From M3007 sp044347755 (lineage in GTDB: Bacteria; Bacteroidota; Bacteroidia; Chitinophagales; Saprospiraceae): DNA of 64,000 nucleotides. The notes beneath the pieces are model-generated. The model worked only from the letters and a program-made list of their open reading frames with translations, searched no databases and was not told the origin of the DNA. The position numbers were made by a program, and so were the translations under genes. Below, piece by piece: positions 44,764-54,133 of this stretch; position 1 is the first letter of the stretch; each line of letters begins with the position of its first letter. The DNA lies in assembly GCA_044347755.1 (NCBI GenBank), contig JBIKUE010000005.1, forward strand, positions 1-64,000. Direction: 5' to 3'.

Positions 44764-45471
44764 ATGATTCAACTCAAAATTCCAGAACCCTGTGTTGAAA
44801 AATGGACGGCTATGACGCCGGTTCGTCCGGATTGCCGCCATTGCGCCCAATGCCATAAAAACATTGTTGATTTTACTTTTAAGTCAGATGCTGAAATCCT
44901 GCGCCACCTCCAACAAAACGAGGGACGGATTTGCGGACGGTTCCGGCCTGACCAACTCCAAAGACCCCTACATTCCGCAAACAAAATTGGTTGGGGGGTG
45001 AGAGCCTTTGCTACCGGATTACTTGGACTGTTTGCCTTGCCTGCCTGGTCACAGCAGCAAGACCCTATCCAAATGAATCAACCTATCAATAACCCTACAA
45101 TTATTTCCGTTTCACAGGATACCATTATTCGGACGATTTCTGGTAAAATAATTGACCCTCAAACTGGCGAACCGATCATTGGAGCCGTCGTTCAATTCCG
45201 AAATTTTGGAACGATTACCAATCTGGATGGCGTATTCAGTCTTCGTGTACCCTTGTCGACCCTTTATCCCATGAATGAGCCCTTAAAAGTTCATTTTACT
45301 GGCTTTATGCCTTTGGAATTGCCATTGCCTGAAAAAATACTTCAGGAAGACCTGGCGCTCCTTCCCCAACCAATGGAAGAATCAAACGCGTTACTTGGAG
45401 AAATAATCCTTGTTTCTCCAAAAAAGCCCGGAGATCGCATTCGATGTTTTTTTAGGAAAATTTTTCATTGA
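44764..45471 (+). CDS. Cys-rich N-terminal protein with carboxypeptidase-regulatory-like domain
   Basis: The first 70 residues follow a Bacteroidota pattern: IPEPCVEKWTAMTPVRPDCRHCAQCHKNIVDF, with a CRHCAQC cluster, then LRHLQQNEGRICGRFRPDQL. A membrane helix (about 82-98) follows, then LPAWSQQQ. The C-terminal half holds a CarboxypepD_reg-like beta domain (GKIIDPQTGEPIIGAVVQFRNFGTITNLDGVFSL, about 125-210). In other genomes such proteins accompany TonB-dependent or surface proteins. The 42-base gap to the second A2M gene suggests co-expression. The function is unknown. The cysteines may bind a metal or form disulfides. Confidence 0.75.
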   Translation: MIQLKIPEPCVEKWTAMTPVRPDCRHCAQCHKNIVDFTFKSDAEILRHLQQNEGRICGRFRPDQLQRPLHSANKIGWGVRAFATGLLGLFALPAWSQQQDPIQMNQPINNPTIISVSQDTIIRTISGKIIDPQTGEPIIGAVVQFRNFGTITNLDGVFSLRVPLSTLYPMNEPLKVHFTGFMPLELPLPEKILQEDLALLPQPMEESNALLGEIILVSPKKPGDRIRCFFRKIFH

Positions 45472-45512
45472 ACCTACTGCCCTTTTTTGACCATAACTTT
45501 TGATCCAAACAC

Positions 45513-48500
45513 ATGCATTACCCTTTTCAAGCATCCCGCTTAACCGTTTTAACCCTGCTCACCACATTGACCTTGCTGGCCATAGTAGCCTGCAAGTCTT
45601 TTGGGAAAAAGGAACAACCCACCACCAACGTCAAAAACAAACCCAACACCGACATGCCTATTCCTGCCTTGCCGGCTGCTTCCGGCGACTATGCCGACGA
45701 CTGGAAAATTGTAGATAGTCTTCAAGGCTTAGGACTCAATAAAAGTGCGCTGGAAAAAACAGAAGCCATTTATGTCCGGGCGCAAAAGGATAAAAACGGT
45801 CAGCAGGTTGTCAAAGCGCTCCTTTACCGGGGCAAGTTTATCACCATGCTGGATGAAGACGGCCTAACCAACGCCATCAACCTGATGGAAAAAGAGAGTC
45901 AGACTACTGCTCAGCCGGAAAAATCAGTGCTTCAAAGCATTCTGGGACAGCTTTATGCCACCTATCTGCAAAATCAAGCGTGGAAAATCAAACAACGCAC
46001 GCCCATTCCTGGTGGTGAAGGCGGTGATATCCTGACCTGGAGTGCAGATCAAATAGAAAAACATGCGCTGGAACTCTACGATGCTTCCGTAAGTAACGAC
46101 GCCTTGTTGCGTGGCATCCCCATGGATCAGTTTAAAGACGTTCTTACGCCTGGCGCCAATGATTCCATCGGAAAATCCCCTCTACGCCCTACCCTCTTCG
46201 ATTTATTGGCTCATCGTGCTTTAGCCCATTTTAGCAACGAACGTAGCTATCTCACCGAGCCCTCCTACGTATTTCAATTAAATAAAGAGAGCGATTTTGC
46301 AGAATGGCCATCTTTTTCACAAAATAAATACGAAACCCAGGACGAAAACTCCGGAAAATGGCGCGCCATCCGGTTGTTCCAAAAAGTGCTTGGCGCACAT
46401 AGCACTGCTCCAACCATCAACCAGGCTTCCCGCAAGCCGGCTTTGATCGATGCAGATCTATTAAGACTTCAATTTGTATACAACAACTCCGTGCTGGAGA
46501 ATAAATCAGCTTTGTACCTCCAGGCATTGGAAAGACTTAAAAACTTTGCCGGCGGCCTGGCCTCAGAAGCAGAAGTCGCATACCACATCGCTACACATCT
46601 GTACAGCCTTGAAGGCGATAAAAAAGGAGAAAACACCAAACGCAGCGTTGCATTACTTAAAGAAGCTATTCAACGCTATCCGGACAGTTATGGCGCACAA
46701 ATGAGCCAAAACCTGCTAAAAGCCATCGAAAAGCCCGACTTGACTACCATGGTGGAGGAGGTTTCTCTGCCGGATCAACCGGTTTTGGTTCAAGTGAACT
46801 ACAGGAACCTGAAAAAAGTTTGGGTTCGAGTAGTTAAAACCGACTTTGATCTGGAGCGCTGGGATGCATTGCCCTATCAGGAGCAATTCGAATGGTTAAA
46901 AAAACAGAAGCCGGAACAATCCCGCACCTGGGACATTCAGGACCCTGGTGATTATCAACCTCATCTGACTGAAATCTATCTGGATAAACTTCCATTGGGC
47001 AATTACTGGGTTCTGGTATCAGGAAGCGAAGACTTGCTGGCTAAGACAACCATGATTAGCTACGCCAATTTTGCTGTGTCTAATCTGGCTGCCGTAAGTT
47101 ATCAGAATGATGGACAAACCCATTTTGTAACAGCGCACCGGAATACAGGCGCCCCATTGGCTGGCGTGCAATTGAGCTATTTCAGGACAGACTGGGACAG
47201 TGGTGTTCAAAAACTAAAGCTGGAAACAACCGTTAACAGTGATCGCGATGGGTTTGTATCCGGAAAAAACCTCCCGATTGGCCAAAATATGAGGGTATTG
47301 GCGCGTCAGGGTAACGACAGCCTTTGGCTCGGCCAGGCCTATAGTTATCGCAATGGCGACGGTGTAAATCCAGGCCCACAAGTGCATTTTTTTACAGACA
47401 GAAGCATTTACCGGCCCGGGCAAACCGTCTATTTTAAAGGATTGGTTTTTGCTCCGTCATCAGGATCGAATAATACTCCTGCTATAGCCCCCAACCGCTC
47501 TGTTACCATTCGATTCCACGATGTCAATGGCCAGGTAAAAAACACCCTTAAACTGAAATCCAATGAATTTGGAACCATCCAGGGAAGCTTTGCCGCTCCA
47601 TCTACCGGATTAACAGGAAATATGAGTCTCCGGGCTTCTGATGGTGCGAATGGTTATGCTTATTTTAGCGTGGAGGAATACAAACGCCCAAGATTTGAGG
47701 TGCTGATGAAGCCGGCTGAAGGCGCCATCCGGCTCAATGAAAAGATTATCATAAAAGGGGAGGCTAAAAATTATGCAGGAAGTGTTGTAGACGGGGCTCA
47801 GGTAAGCTATCGGGTTGTAAGGGGCACCAGATTCCCTTATTGGGATTATTGGTATAGCTGGCGTAAGATGCCTGCATTCAATACTCCGGAAATGGAAATC
47901 TCCAATGGTGTAACCACTACCGGCGTTGATGGCAGTTTTGCTATCCCATTCAATGCGATCCCGGATCTGAGTGTACCTAAAAAAGACAAACCGGTGTTTG
48001 ACTACCAGGTGTTTGTTGATGTGACAGACATTACCGGCGAAACCCGTAGTACTGAAACAATGGTAACGATTGGGTACACCGCATTACAGGTAGAATGGAT
48101 GCTACCGGCGGAAATAGCCCTGGACAGTTTGCGCAAAGTTGGTTTGCGCACCACCAATATGGCTGGCCAGGCTCAAGCAGCTACGGGTACTATTTCCATT
48201 CAAAAGTTGGTTGAACCCAAGGTTTTGTTCCGCAATCGTTTATGGGAACGTCCTGATTTGCCTGTCATTCAGAAAAATACTTTTGAAGGCCTGTTCCCGG
48301 ATTTGGCCTGGAAAGATGAAGACAATCCAGCCAATTGGGGTCGGGAAGACTTTACCCGTAGTGTGAAATTCAATACGGCCGATGCACAAATGGTGGATTT
48401 GCACGAAGGAAGAATGCAGGCAGGTTGGTATGTGGTTACCTTGAATACCAAGGATGCTTTTGGTGAAGCCATTGAAATCCAAAAATTTGTCAGAGCCTGG

Positions 48501-51500
48501 ACGCCTGAAAATCGTTTTGAAGCACCCGGTGTAGCCGTTGAAAAATCCGTTTTGGAACCCGGTGAAACGGCCAGGCTCAGCTTTGGTGGCAAACCGGAGG
48601 GATTGCACTTTTTCTTCGCACAAGTACAAAATGACAAAATGTTAAAGCCTGAATGGGTAAGCAGCAGGCTAAAAAACCTGAGCACGATCGAAATCCCCGT
48701 TCGGGAATCAGATCGGGGTGGTATTCCTACCTATAGCTTTTGTGTTAAAAACAATCGCATTTATGGGGTGTACAACCTGAACCTGATCGTTCCCTGGAGC
48801 AACAAAGAACTGCAGATCAGTTATGAAAGCTTCCGCGATAAACTTGCTCCAGGACAGCAGGAAGAATGGCGTATTAAGATCAGTGGTCCCAAAAAGGACA
48901 AGGTTGCTGCGGAGATGGTGGCTGCCATGTACGACGCATCATTGGATCAGTTCAGACCTCATCAGTGGTCTGTTTTGCCATATCCATCCTTCAGCACCTA
49001 CCTCTACTTTAACACCGGGCATGGATTTGGTGTGCAATCTGGTTTCATCCAATATGATTACTCAGAACCGGAAAGCAATCCATACCGGCAATATCCCGAG
49101 TTGAACCTGTTTGATTTCCCCATTTGGGGAAACCAGCGGGTTTACATGGCGAGGTCAATGGATAGAGTGGCTGCTGCAATGCCTGCTTCAGAAGGACTGG
49201 AAATGAAAAAAATGGACAGCGAGGAGGCTCCTGGCAACGGTGGTATGGCAGCACAGAAACCCGGGGCGCCACCAACCCAAGCGCCAGAACCCATCCGTGC
49301 AGAAACACCCAAGCCGCCTCCATCTATTCGCAAAAACCTGAACGAAACCGTATTTTTCTTCCCGGATCTTCGAACCGATGCCGATGGCAATGTGATTTTG
49401 AAGTTCACCATGAACGAAGCACTCACCCGTTGGAAGTTGATGACTTACAGCCATACCAAAGAACTTCAACAAGTGTACGCCGAGAAGGAAGTGGTTACCC
49501 AAAAAGATCTGATGATCATTGCCAATCCGCCCCGTTTCCTGCGCCAGGGAGATGAAATGGAGATTTCAGCCAAGGTGAGCAACCTCTCCAAAAACAAATT
49601 GGAAGGAAATGCAACTCTGGGACTATCCAACGCACTTGACCTAAGCAATGTGGAAGCCGCCTTTGGCCTGGCCAAAAACAACCGAATCGCTCGCTTTTCG
49701 GTGTTACCTGGCCAATCAGCTGCTGTTTCCTGGCGTATTAAGGTGCCAGAGGACTATGCAGGCGCCATTACCTGGCAAATCACCGCTGCCGCCGGCAATT
49801 TTCAGGATGGAGAAGAAAGCACTATTCCGGTAGTGTCTAATCGCATGTTGGTAACAGAAACGATGCCTATTGCGTTGCGAGGCAATCAAAATAAAACCTT
49901 CACATTCGAAAATCTGAAAGCGCAACCGGAGAACTCCAGCCTGACCACCCATAAATACACCCTGGAATTTACCAGTAATCCGGTGTGGTATGCCGTGCAA
50001 TCCCTACCCTACCTGATGGAATACCCGCATGAGTGTTCCGAACAGATTTTCAGCCGGATGTATGCCAACACCCTTGCTTCCAGCGTGGTGGAAAAAATGC
50101 CTCAGATCAAACGGGTGTACGAACGCTGGAAAGGAACCGATGCGATGAAGTCCAACCTGAGTAAAAATCAGGAACTGAAATATGCCTTGTTGGAAGAAAC
50201 GCCATGGGTCATGGATGCCCAAAATGAAGAACAACAAAAGCAAAACATTGCCCTGTTATTTGACCTGAATAAAATGGCTTCCGAACAGGAAAAAGCATTG
50301 CGCTCGCTCCGGGAACGTCAATTAAGCAGTGGTGGCTGGCCCTGGTTTTCTGGAGGTCAGGATAGCTGGTACATTACCCAATACATTGCTACCGGCTTTA
50401 TGCACCTGCAAAAACTGGGTGCTTTTGACCCAAATAAGGACCAGCAAAGCAACCGGATGTTGGACAAAGCCATGAACTATTGTCAGGCCAAACTGAATGA
50501 TCAATATGCTAAACTGGAATTAGAGGTGCAAAAAGGAAGGGCAAAATGGGAAGACGACCATCTGGACGGTATGGCCATCCAGTTCCTCTATCTGCAATCC
50601 TTTGCTCCGATGGACAAACCAAGCAAACAGATTGGCTATTACCTCGGTCAGGCTGAGAAATACTGGTTAAGTAAGGGGTTATACCAGGAAGGCATGCTAG
50701 CGCTGGCTTTTCATCGTTTTGGTCGGAAAGAAGCGGCACAACGCATCGTGGCAAGTTTGCGCGAACGGGCAACTATGAAAGAGGAATTAGGCATGTACTG
50801 GCCGGTTGACTGGGGATATTATTGGTATCAGTTGCCGGTAGAAACACAGGCATTAATGGTGGAAGTTTTCAGTGAAGTGGGCAACGATCCCAAGGCTGTG
50901 GAAGAGCTCCGAATCTGGTTATTGAAAAACAAACAGACCAATCGCTGGGAAAGCACCAAGGCTACGGCAGAAGCAGTATACGCCCTCTTGCTCAACAACG
51001 GACAAGCCAACAACTGGCTTTCCAATACACAGACCGTTAAGGTTTCTATGGGCGACAAACCACTGAAGGTTGCTGAAGTAGAGCCGGGAACCGGGTACTT
51101 TAAACAAGCCTGGAATGGCGCAGAAGTCAAGCGGTCCTGGTCAGAGATCAAAGTGGAAAACCCCAACAGCAACATCGTTTGGGGGGCTGCATACTGGCAA
51201 TATTTTGAAGATTTGGATAAAATCAAGGATTTCAAAAAAACGCCGCTCACCATTATCAAGCAATTGTATCTGGAAGAAAATTCAGCCACAGGACCTGTGC
51301 TGAAACTCATATCGGAAGGGCAATCACTTAAACGCGGAGATAAAGTGAAAGTCCGCATCGAAATCCGGGTTGACCGCCCTATGGAGTTTGTACACTTGAA
51401 AGACATGCGTGCCGCAGGCCTGGAACCAGTGAACGTGCTCAGCGGTTATCGTTGGCAGGGAGGTTTGGGTTATTATGAAAGTACCCGTGATCTGGCCACC

Positions 51501-51662
51501 CACTTTTTCATTGATTATCTGCCAACCGGCACCTACGTATTTGAATACCCATTGGTGGTTTCCCTTCGTGGCGACATGAGTAATGGTATTACCACCATGC
51601 AGTGCATGTACGCACCGGAGTTCACCAGCCATTCCAAGGGGGTAAGGGTCAAAGTTGATTAG
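45513..51662 (+). CDS. bacterial alpha-2-macroglobulin lipoprotein with intact thioester motif
   Basis: The 2,049-residue protein has a lipoprotein signal with the lipobox IVAC (C27), so it is probably an outer-membrane or inner-membrane lipoprotein facing the periplasm. An N-terminal helical part (about 60-410) is not present in the first A2M. MG domains follow, with MG2-like TDRSIYRPGQTVYFKG near 628, then a proline-rich linker (about 1245-1270). The thioester is C1508-S-E-Q1511 (YPHECSEQIFSR), followed by the helical thioester domain with an inserted region before LSSGGWPWFSGG (about 1605). The family traps proteases. pbpC is not adjacent. It differs from the first A2M by its lipobox and its extra N-terminal region. 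Confidence 0.9.
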   Translation: MHYPFQASRLTVLTLLTTLTLLAIVACKSFGKKEQPTTNVKNKPNTDMPIPALPAASGDYADDWKIVDSLQGLGLNKSALEKTEAIYVRAQKDKNGQQVVKALLYRGKFITMLDEDGLTNAINLMEKESQTTAQPEKSVLQSILGQLYATYLQNQAWKIKQRTPIPGGEGGDILTWSADQIEKHALELYDASVSNDALLRGIPMDQFKDVLTPGANDSIGKSPLRPTLFDLLAHRALAHFSNERSYLTEPSYVFQLNKESDFAEWPSFSQNKYETQDENSGKWRAIRLFQKVLGAHSTAPTINQASRKPALIDADLLRLQFVYNNSVLENKSALYLQALERLKNFAGGLASEAEVAYHIATHLYSLEGDKKGENTKRSVALLKEAIQRYPDSYGAQMSQNLLKAIEKPDLTTMVEEVSLPDQPVLVQVNYRNLKKVWVRVVKTDFDLERWDALPYQEQFEWLKKQKPEQSRTWDIQDPGDYQPHLTEIYLDKLPLGNYWVLVSGSEDLLAKTTMISYANFAVSNLAAVSYQNDGQTHFVTAHRNTGAPLAGVQLSYFRTDWDSGVQKLKLETTVNSDRDGFVSGKNLPIGQNMRVLARQGNDSLWLGQAYSYRNGDGVNPGPQVHFFTDRSIYRPGQTVYFKGLVFAPSSGSNNTPAIAPNRSVTIRFHDVNGQVKNTLKLKSNEFGTIQGSFAAPSTGLTGNMSLRASDGANGYAYFSVEEYKRPRFEVLMKPAEGAIRLNEKIIIKGEAKNYAGSVVDGAQVSYRVVRGTRFPYWDYWYSWRKMPAFNTPEMEISNGVTTTGVDGSFAIPFNAIPDLSVPKKDKPVFDYQVFVDVTDITGETRSTETMVTIGYTALQVEWMLPAEIALDSLRKVGLRTTNMAGQAQAATGTISIQKLVEPKVLFRNRLWERPDLPVIQKNTFEGLFPDLAWKDEDNPANWGREDFTRSVKFNTADAQMVDLHEGRMQAGWYVVTLNTKDAFGEAIEIQKFVRAWTPENRFEAPGVAVEKSVLEPGETARLSFGGKPEGLHFFFAQVQNDKMLKPEWVSSRLKNLSTIEIPVRESDRGGIPTYSFCVKNNRIYGVYNLNLIVPWSNKELQISYESFRDKLAPGQQEEWRIKISGPKKDKVAAEMVAAMYDASLDQFRPHQWSVLPYPSFSTYLYFNTGHGFGVQSGFIQYDYSEPESNPYRQYPELNLFDFPIWGNQRVYMARSMDRVAAAMPASEGLEMKKMDSEEAPGNGGMAAQKPGAPPTQAPEPIRAETPKPPPSIRKNLNETVFFFPDLRTDADGNVILKFTMNEALTRWKLMTYSHTKELQQVYAEKEVVTQKDLMIIANPPRFLRQGDEMEISAKVSNLSKNKLEGNATLGLSNALDLSNVEAAFGLAKNNRIARFSVLPGQSAAVSWRIKVPEDYAGAITWQITAAAGNFQDGEESTIPVVSNRMLVTETMPIALRGNQNKTFTFENLKAQPENSSLTTHKYTLEFTSNPVWYAVQSLPYLMEYPHECSEQIFSRMYANTLASSVVEKMPQIKRVYERWKGTDAMKSNLSKNQELKYALLEETPWVMDAQNEEQQKQNIALLFDLNKMASEQEKALRSLRERQLSSGGWPWFSGGQDSWYITQYIATGFMHLQKLGAFDPNKDQQSNRMLDKAMNYCQAKLNDQYAKLELEVQKGRAKWEDDHLDGMAIQFLYLQSFAPMDKPSKQIGYYLGQAEKYWLSKGLYQEGMLALAFHRFGRKEAAQRIVASLRERATMKEELGMYWPVDWGYYWYQLPVETQALMVEVFSEVGNDPKAVEELRIWLLKNKQTNRWESTKATAEAVYALLLNNGQANNWLSNTQTVKVSMGDKPLKVAEVEPGTGYFKQAWNGAEVKRSWSEIKVENPNSNIVWGAAYWQYFEDLDKIKDFKKTPLTIIKQLYLEENSATGPVLKLISEGQSLKRGDKVKVRIEIRVDRPMEFVHLKDMRAAGLEPVNVLSGYRWQGGLGYYESTRDLATHFFIDYLPTGTYVFEYPLVVSLRGDMSNGITTMQCMYAPEFTSHSKGVRVKVD

Positions 51663-51677
51663 AAGGCTGGAGGTACA

Positions 51678-51725
51678 CGAAGGCGCGAAGGCACGAAGGC
51701 GCGAAGGCGCGAAGGCACGAAGACA
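51678..51725. repeat. 8-bp tandem repeat after the second A2M gene
   Basis: Six units of CGAAGGC(G/A) follow one another, the last one decayed to CGAAGACA. It begins 16 bases after the A2M stop. An 8-bp unit shifts frame, and no protein use is likely here. Similar simple repeats are common in intergenic DNA of the phylum. Confidence 0.85.
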
Positions 51726-51817
51726 TAGAGGCTCAATGGGATATCCTGTTGGGCTTCCATGTGTTTTATTGGTTTTGTTTTTGATGCCGGATAATGAAAA
51801 ATTGCCATCTCGGGCAT

Positions 51818-51845
51818 CATCGGCAGCTAAACCTGCCGGTACATC
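51818..51845. repeat. dispersed GGCTAAACC-type repeat
   Basis: This 28-base stretch, built on CGGCAGCTAAACCTGCCGG, matches 8473-8500 in 24 of 28 positions. It is followed at 51889-51921 by AAACCCTTCAAACC-type units also present at 8441-8462. The 268-base gap 51663-51930 holds only this, the 8-bp repeat and the leader of the methyltransferase gene. Confidence 0.7.
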
Positions 51846-51930
51846 AAATGCTACAAATGTTGCGCCCCTAAAGAGGCTTTTGCATCATCAAACCCTTCAA
51901 ACCCCTAAAACCCTTCAAACCCTCCGTCCA

Positions 51931-52701
51931 ATGAATCCTCTCCCCAACCCATCCTTCAATTACAATGAAAAAGGCCAGCAATATTCTGGCCAGCGCAAAA
52001 CAGATCCACGTATTGCAGCTCAGATACACCGTTTCCTGGGCGATGCCAAAACAGTATTGAATGTTGGCGCAGGATCGGGCTCTTACGAACCTTTGGATCG
52101 GTATGTGGTGGCAGTGGAGCCCTCTAGCGTGATGCGCGCACAACGCATAGCCCTGGGCAGGCCGCCCGCTGTACATGGCACAGCAGATGCATTACCTTTT
52201 GATGACGACGCCTTTGATGCTTCCATGGCCATTGCCACTGTGCATCACTGGCCGGATGTAGCTCGAGGACTGGCTGAAATGAGAAGGGTAACCAAAGGTT
52301 CGGTGGTTGTTATGAGTTTTGACCCGGATGCCTATGATGTTTACTGGACTGCTGAGTATTTCCCGGAATTACTGGCCGTTGAAAGTCGCCGCACACCAGC
52401 TATAAACCTCATTTGCGAAAGTCTGGGTGGTCAAACCCAAATTATTCCGGTAATCATACCTGTAGATTGTGTCGACGGATTCCAGGAAGCCTATTATGGC
52501 AGACCAGAGGCGTTTTTGGAACAAAAAGTGCGGCAATCTCAATCAGCCTGGAGTTTTTTACCTGAAGGACTGGAAGAGGTGCTGATTGAACGGTTGAGAA
52601 ATGCGCTTGAATCCGGTGAATGGGATAAAAAGTATGGACATTACCGATCCATGCCTGAGATGGCAGGATCCATTCGTTTAATCGTTTCAAACCCGGATTA
52701 A
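51931..52701 (+). CDS. class I SAM-dependent methyltransferase
   Basis: The ATG at 51931 is preferred because the long upstream extension of the frame is made of repetitive, low-complexity sequence. The 256-residue product has motif I VLNVGAGSGSYE (about 40-50), an acidic VVAVEPSSVMRAQR, TADALPFDDDAFDASMAIATVHHWPD (motifs II/III, about 88-112) and a C-terminal helical lid. The substrate is unknown; ubiquinone/menaquinone-type and small-molecule methyltransferases share the fold. Two bases separate it from the second methyltransferase, so the two were probably translated together. Confidence 0.85.
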   Translation: MNPLPNPSFNYNEKGQQYSGQRKTDPRIAAQIHRFLGDAKTVLNVGAGSGSYEPLDRYVVAVEPSSVMRAQRIALGRPPAVHGTADALPFDDDAFDASMAIATVHHWPDVARGLAEMRRVTKGSVVVMSFDPDAYDVYWTAEYFPELLAVESRRTPAINLICESLGGQTQIIPVIIPVDCVDGFQEAYYGRPEAFLEQKVRQSQSAWSFLPEGLEEVLIERLRNALESGEWDKKYGHYRSMPEMAGSIRLIVSNPD

Positions 52702-52703
52702 CC

Positions 52704-53339
52704 ATGGACAAGACGCAGGCTGCCATAGAAGTATTTAATCGGCACGCAGAAGCTTATCAGGAACGTTACATGGATCAGGGCATGTATGCAGATGCGCTGA
52801 CCTTTTTTGTCCGGCATCTGCCTGGTCTATATCCGCAAGTACTGGATGTGGCGTGTGGCCCTGGAAATATCACACGTTATATATGCAATCAACGCCCCGA
52901 CATTCAGGCCACAGGCATTGATTTGGCTGAAAAGATGCTTGAACTGGCTCGTCAGAATAATCCAAAGGCGCATTTTGAATCTCTGGACGCCAGAGATATT
53001 GATCAGTTGGGACTGACCTTCCACGGCATTATACTGGGCTTTATTCTACCCTATTTATCAAAATAGGAAACGGCTTTTCTGATACAAAAATGTGCCGAAA
53101 ACCTGTGCCCGGAAGGCGTTTTGTACCTGAGTACCATGGAGGACGCCTATGAAAAATCAGGCTACATACTGCCCAGTTCCGGCGTAGGACCTGCAGTTTA
53201 TACCCATTACCATGAAGCCGCAGCCTTAAGGAAAATATTATCAGGGCAGGGTTTTCAAGTGATGTTTGAAGATCGGAAGCAGTACCAAAACGGTAAAGGA
53301 GAACCTGTAACGGATTTGATACTGGTAGCTAAGAAATGA
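52704..53339 (+). pseudogene. class I SAM-dependent methyltransferase interrupted by one in-frame TAG
   Basis: The frame runs from ATG 52704 to a TAG at 53064-53066 (120 residues), then continues without another stop to TGA at 53337-53339 (ETAFLIQKCAENLCPEGVLYLSTMED...). The two halves together make an ordinary 211-residue methyltransferase: motif I VLDVACGPGNITRYI, IDLAEKMLELARQN, then GIILGFILPYLSK at the stop and LYLSTMED after it. The position fits a GAG (Glu) to TAG change in a PYLSK-E-E-like helix. The active-site part is kept in the short product, but the C-terminal half would be missing. Confidence 0.8.
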
Positions 53340-53343
53340 TAAT

Positions 53344-53400
53344 TTTACCGCAGAGTCGCGTAGTTGCAGAGACGCTACTCCTCCGCGACTCTGCGGTAAA
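53344..53400. repeat. 17-bp perfect inverted repeat, TTTACCGCAGAG family
   Basis: Arms 53344-53360 and 53384-53400 are exact complements (TTTACCGCAGAGTCGCG). The word TTTACCGC(A/G)GAG also begins inverted repeats at 30763, 34464, 37292 and 54041. It lies between the broken methyltransferase and the converging DUF697-like gene and may end both. Confidence 0.75.
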
Positions 53401-53406
53401 TCCCAA

Positions 53407-53988
53407 TCAAATCTGCTCCATCAATTTCTCCTTCAACTGCTTAAACTCCTCTTCCGTGAGGATACCGGCCTCCTTCATTTCAGCCAGCTTTTTTATTTTA
53501 TCCATCGCTTCTTCAGAGGGGGATTTGGTCGACAGTTTTTCCTGGGCCATCTCCTGTACCACCTTTTTACCTTCTTCTATTTCTTTGTCATAGGAAGACC
53601 TGGCTTGTGTGAGGTCCAAATTTTCAAGCGTTCCGCCCTGATGCAAATGTTTGGCTACAATGCGCCCCAATGCCCAGGTGGAAGCGCCAGACAGCACCGG
53701 CATGCTCAATTCTCCCAGCAAGGTGCCAACCCCGGGTATGATTTTTACAAGGCTTGCGCCTAAACGGGCAACACTGCCCCCTGCTACGGCTGAAAGAATG
53801 TTTTTCCCAAGAGACTCAAAGAAAGGCACCTGGTAAACACCAGCCAATTGCCGGATCATATTGAATTGTACGGCACTAACCGCCACCAGATCTGCAGCAG
53901 GTAATGGGATCAAACCAGCGCCCAGCGAAAAGCCAACGTGGTTTTTAACAATTTCAGAAGCTTTGATATTTTTTTCGTCCTGGTTCAT
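53407..53988 (-). CDS. DUF697-like membrane protein with C-terminal SHOCT-like domain
   Basis: The ATG at 53988 starts MNQDEKNIKASEIVKNH; the frame upstream to 54081 would run into a MITE-like element. The 193-residue product has a hydrophobic domain (about 18-120, SLGAGLIPLPAADLVAVSAVQFNMIRQLA, then glycine-rich SAVAGGSVARLGASLVKIIPGVGTLLG) like DUF697/YcjF proteins. A charged helix follows, and about 30 C-terminal residues (IKKLAEMKEAGILTEEEFKQLKEKL) match the SHOCT pattern seen at the ends of many membrane or oligomeric proteins. The function is unknown. Confidence 0.8.
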   Translation of the reverse strand: MNQDEKNIKASEIVKNHVGFSLGAGLIPLPAADLVAVSAVQFNMIRQLAGVYQVPFFESLGKNILSAVAGGSVARLGASLVKIIPGVGTLLGELSMPVLSGASTWALGRIVAKHLHQGGTLENLDLTQARSSYDKEIEEGKKVVQEMAQEKLSTKSPSEEAMDKIKKLAEMKEAGILTEEEFKQLKEKLMEQI

Positions 53989-54019
53989 GAGTGAGTTTAT
54001 AATCGTTAAGCGAATAATC

Positions 54020-54133
54020 GAGGGTGTCTCAAGAGTAATTTTTACCGCAGAGGCGGAGAGGTGTAAATAATGGATTGTCAAACTCTCTCTGCCTCTGCGG
54101 TAAAAATAAAAACATGACTTTTAAGACAGCCTC
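54020..54133. mobile_element. MITE-like element with terminal and internal inverted repeats, copy C
   Basis: The ends GAGGGTGTCTCAAGAGT (54020-54036) and, on the minus strand, GAGGCTGTCTTAAAAGT (54117-54133) form terminal inverted repeats. Inside is a stem starting TTTTTACCGCAGAGGCGGAGAG (left) that pairs with its complement at 54085-54105. The element contains no reading frame. The ends match those of 30741-30874. A target duplication was not obvious. A non-autonomous element moved by an IS elsewhere in the genome is likely. Confidence 0.7.

Noticed and set aside
51678..51725. CRISPR array
   Set aside because: The units are 8 bp, directly adjacent and without spacers.
39971..53066. Reassignment of TAG to an amino acid
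   Set aside because: TAG is the natural end of many genes here (995-997, 8500-8502, 9924-9926, 19877-19879, 21170-21172, 34436-34438, 34560-34562, 37388-37390, 51660-51662), several with the expected last residues of the family.
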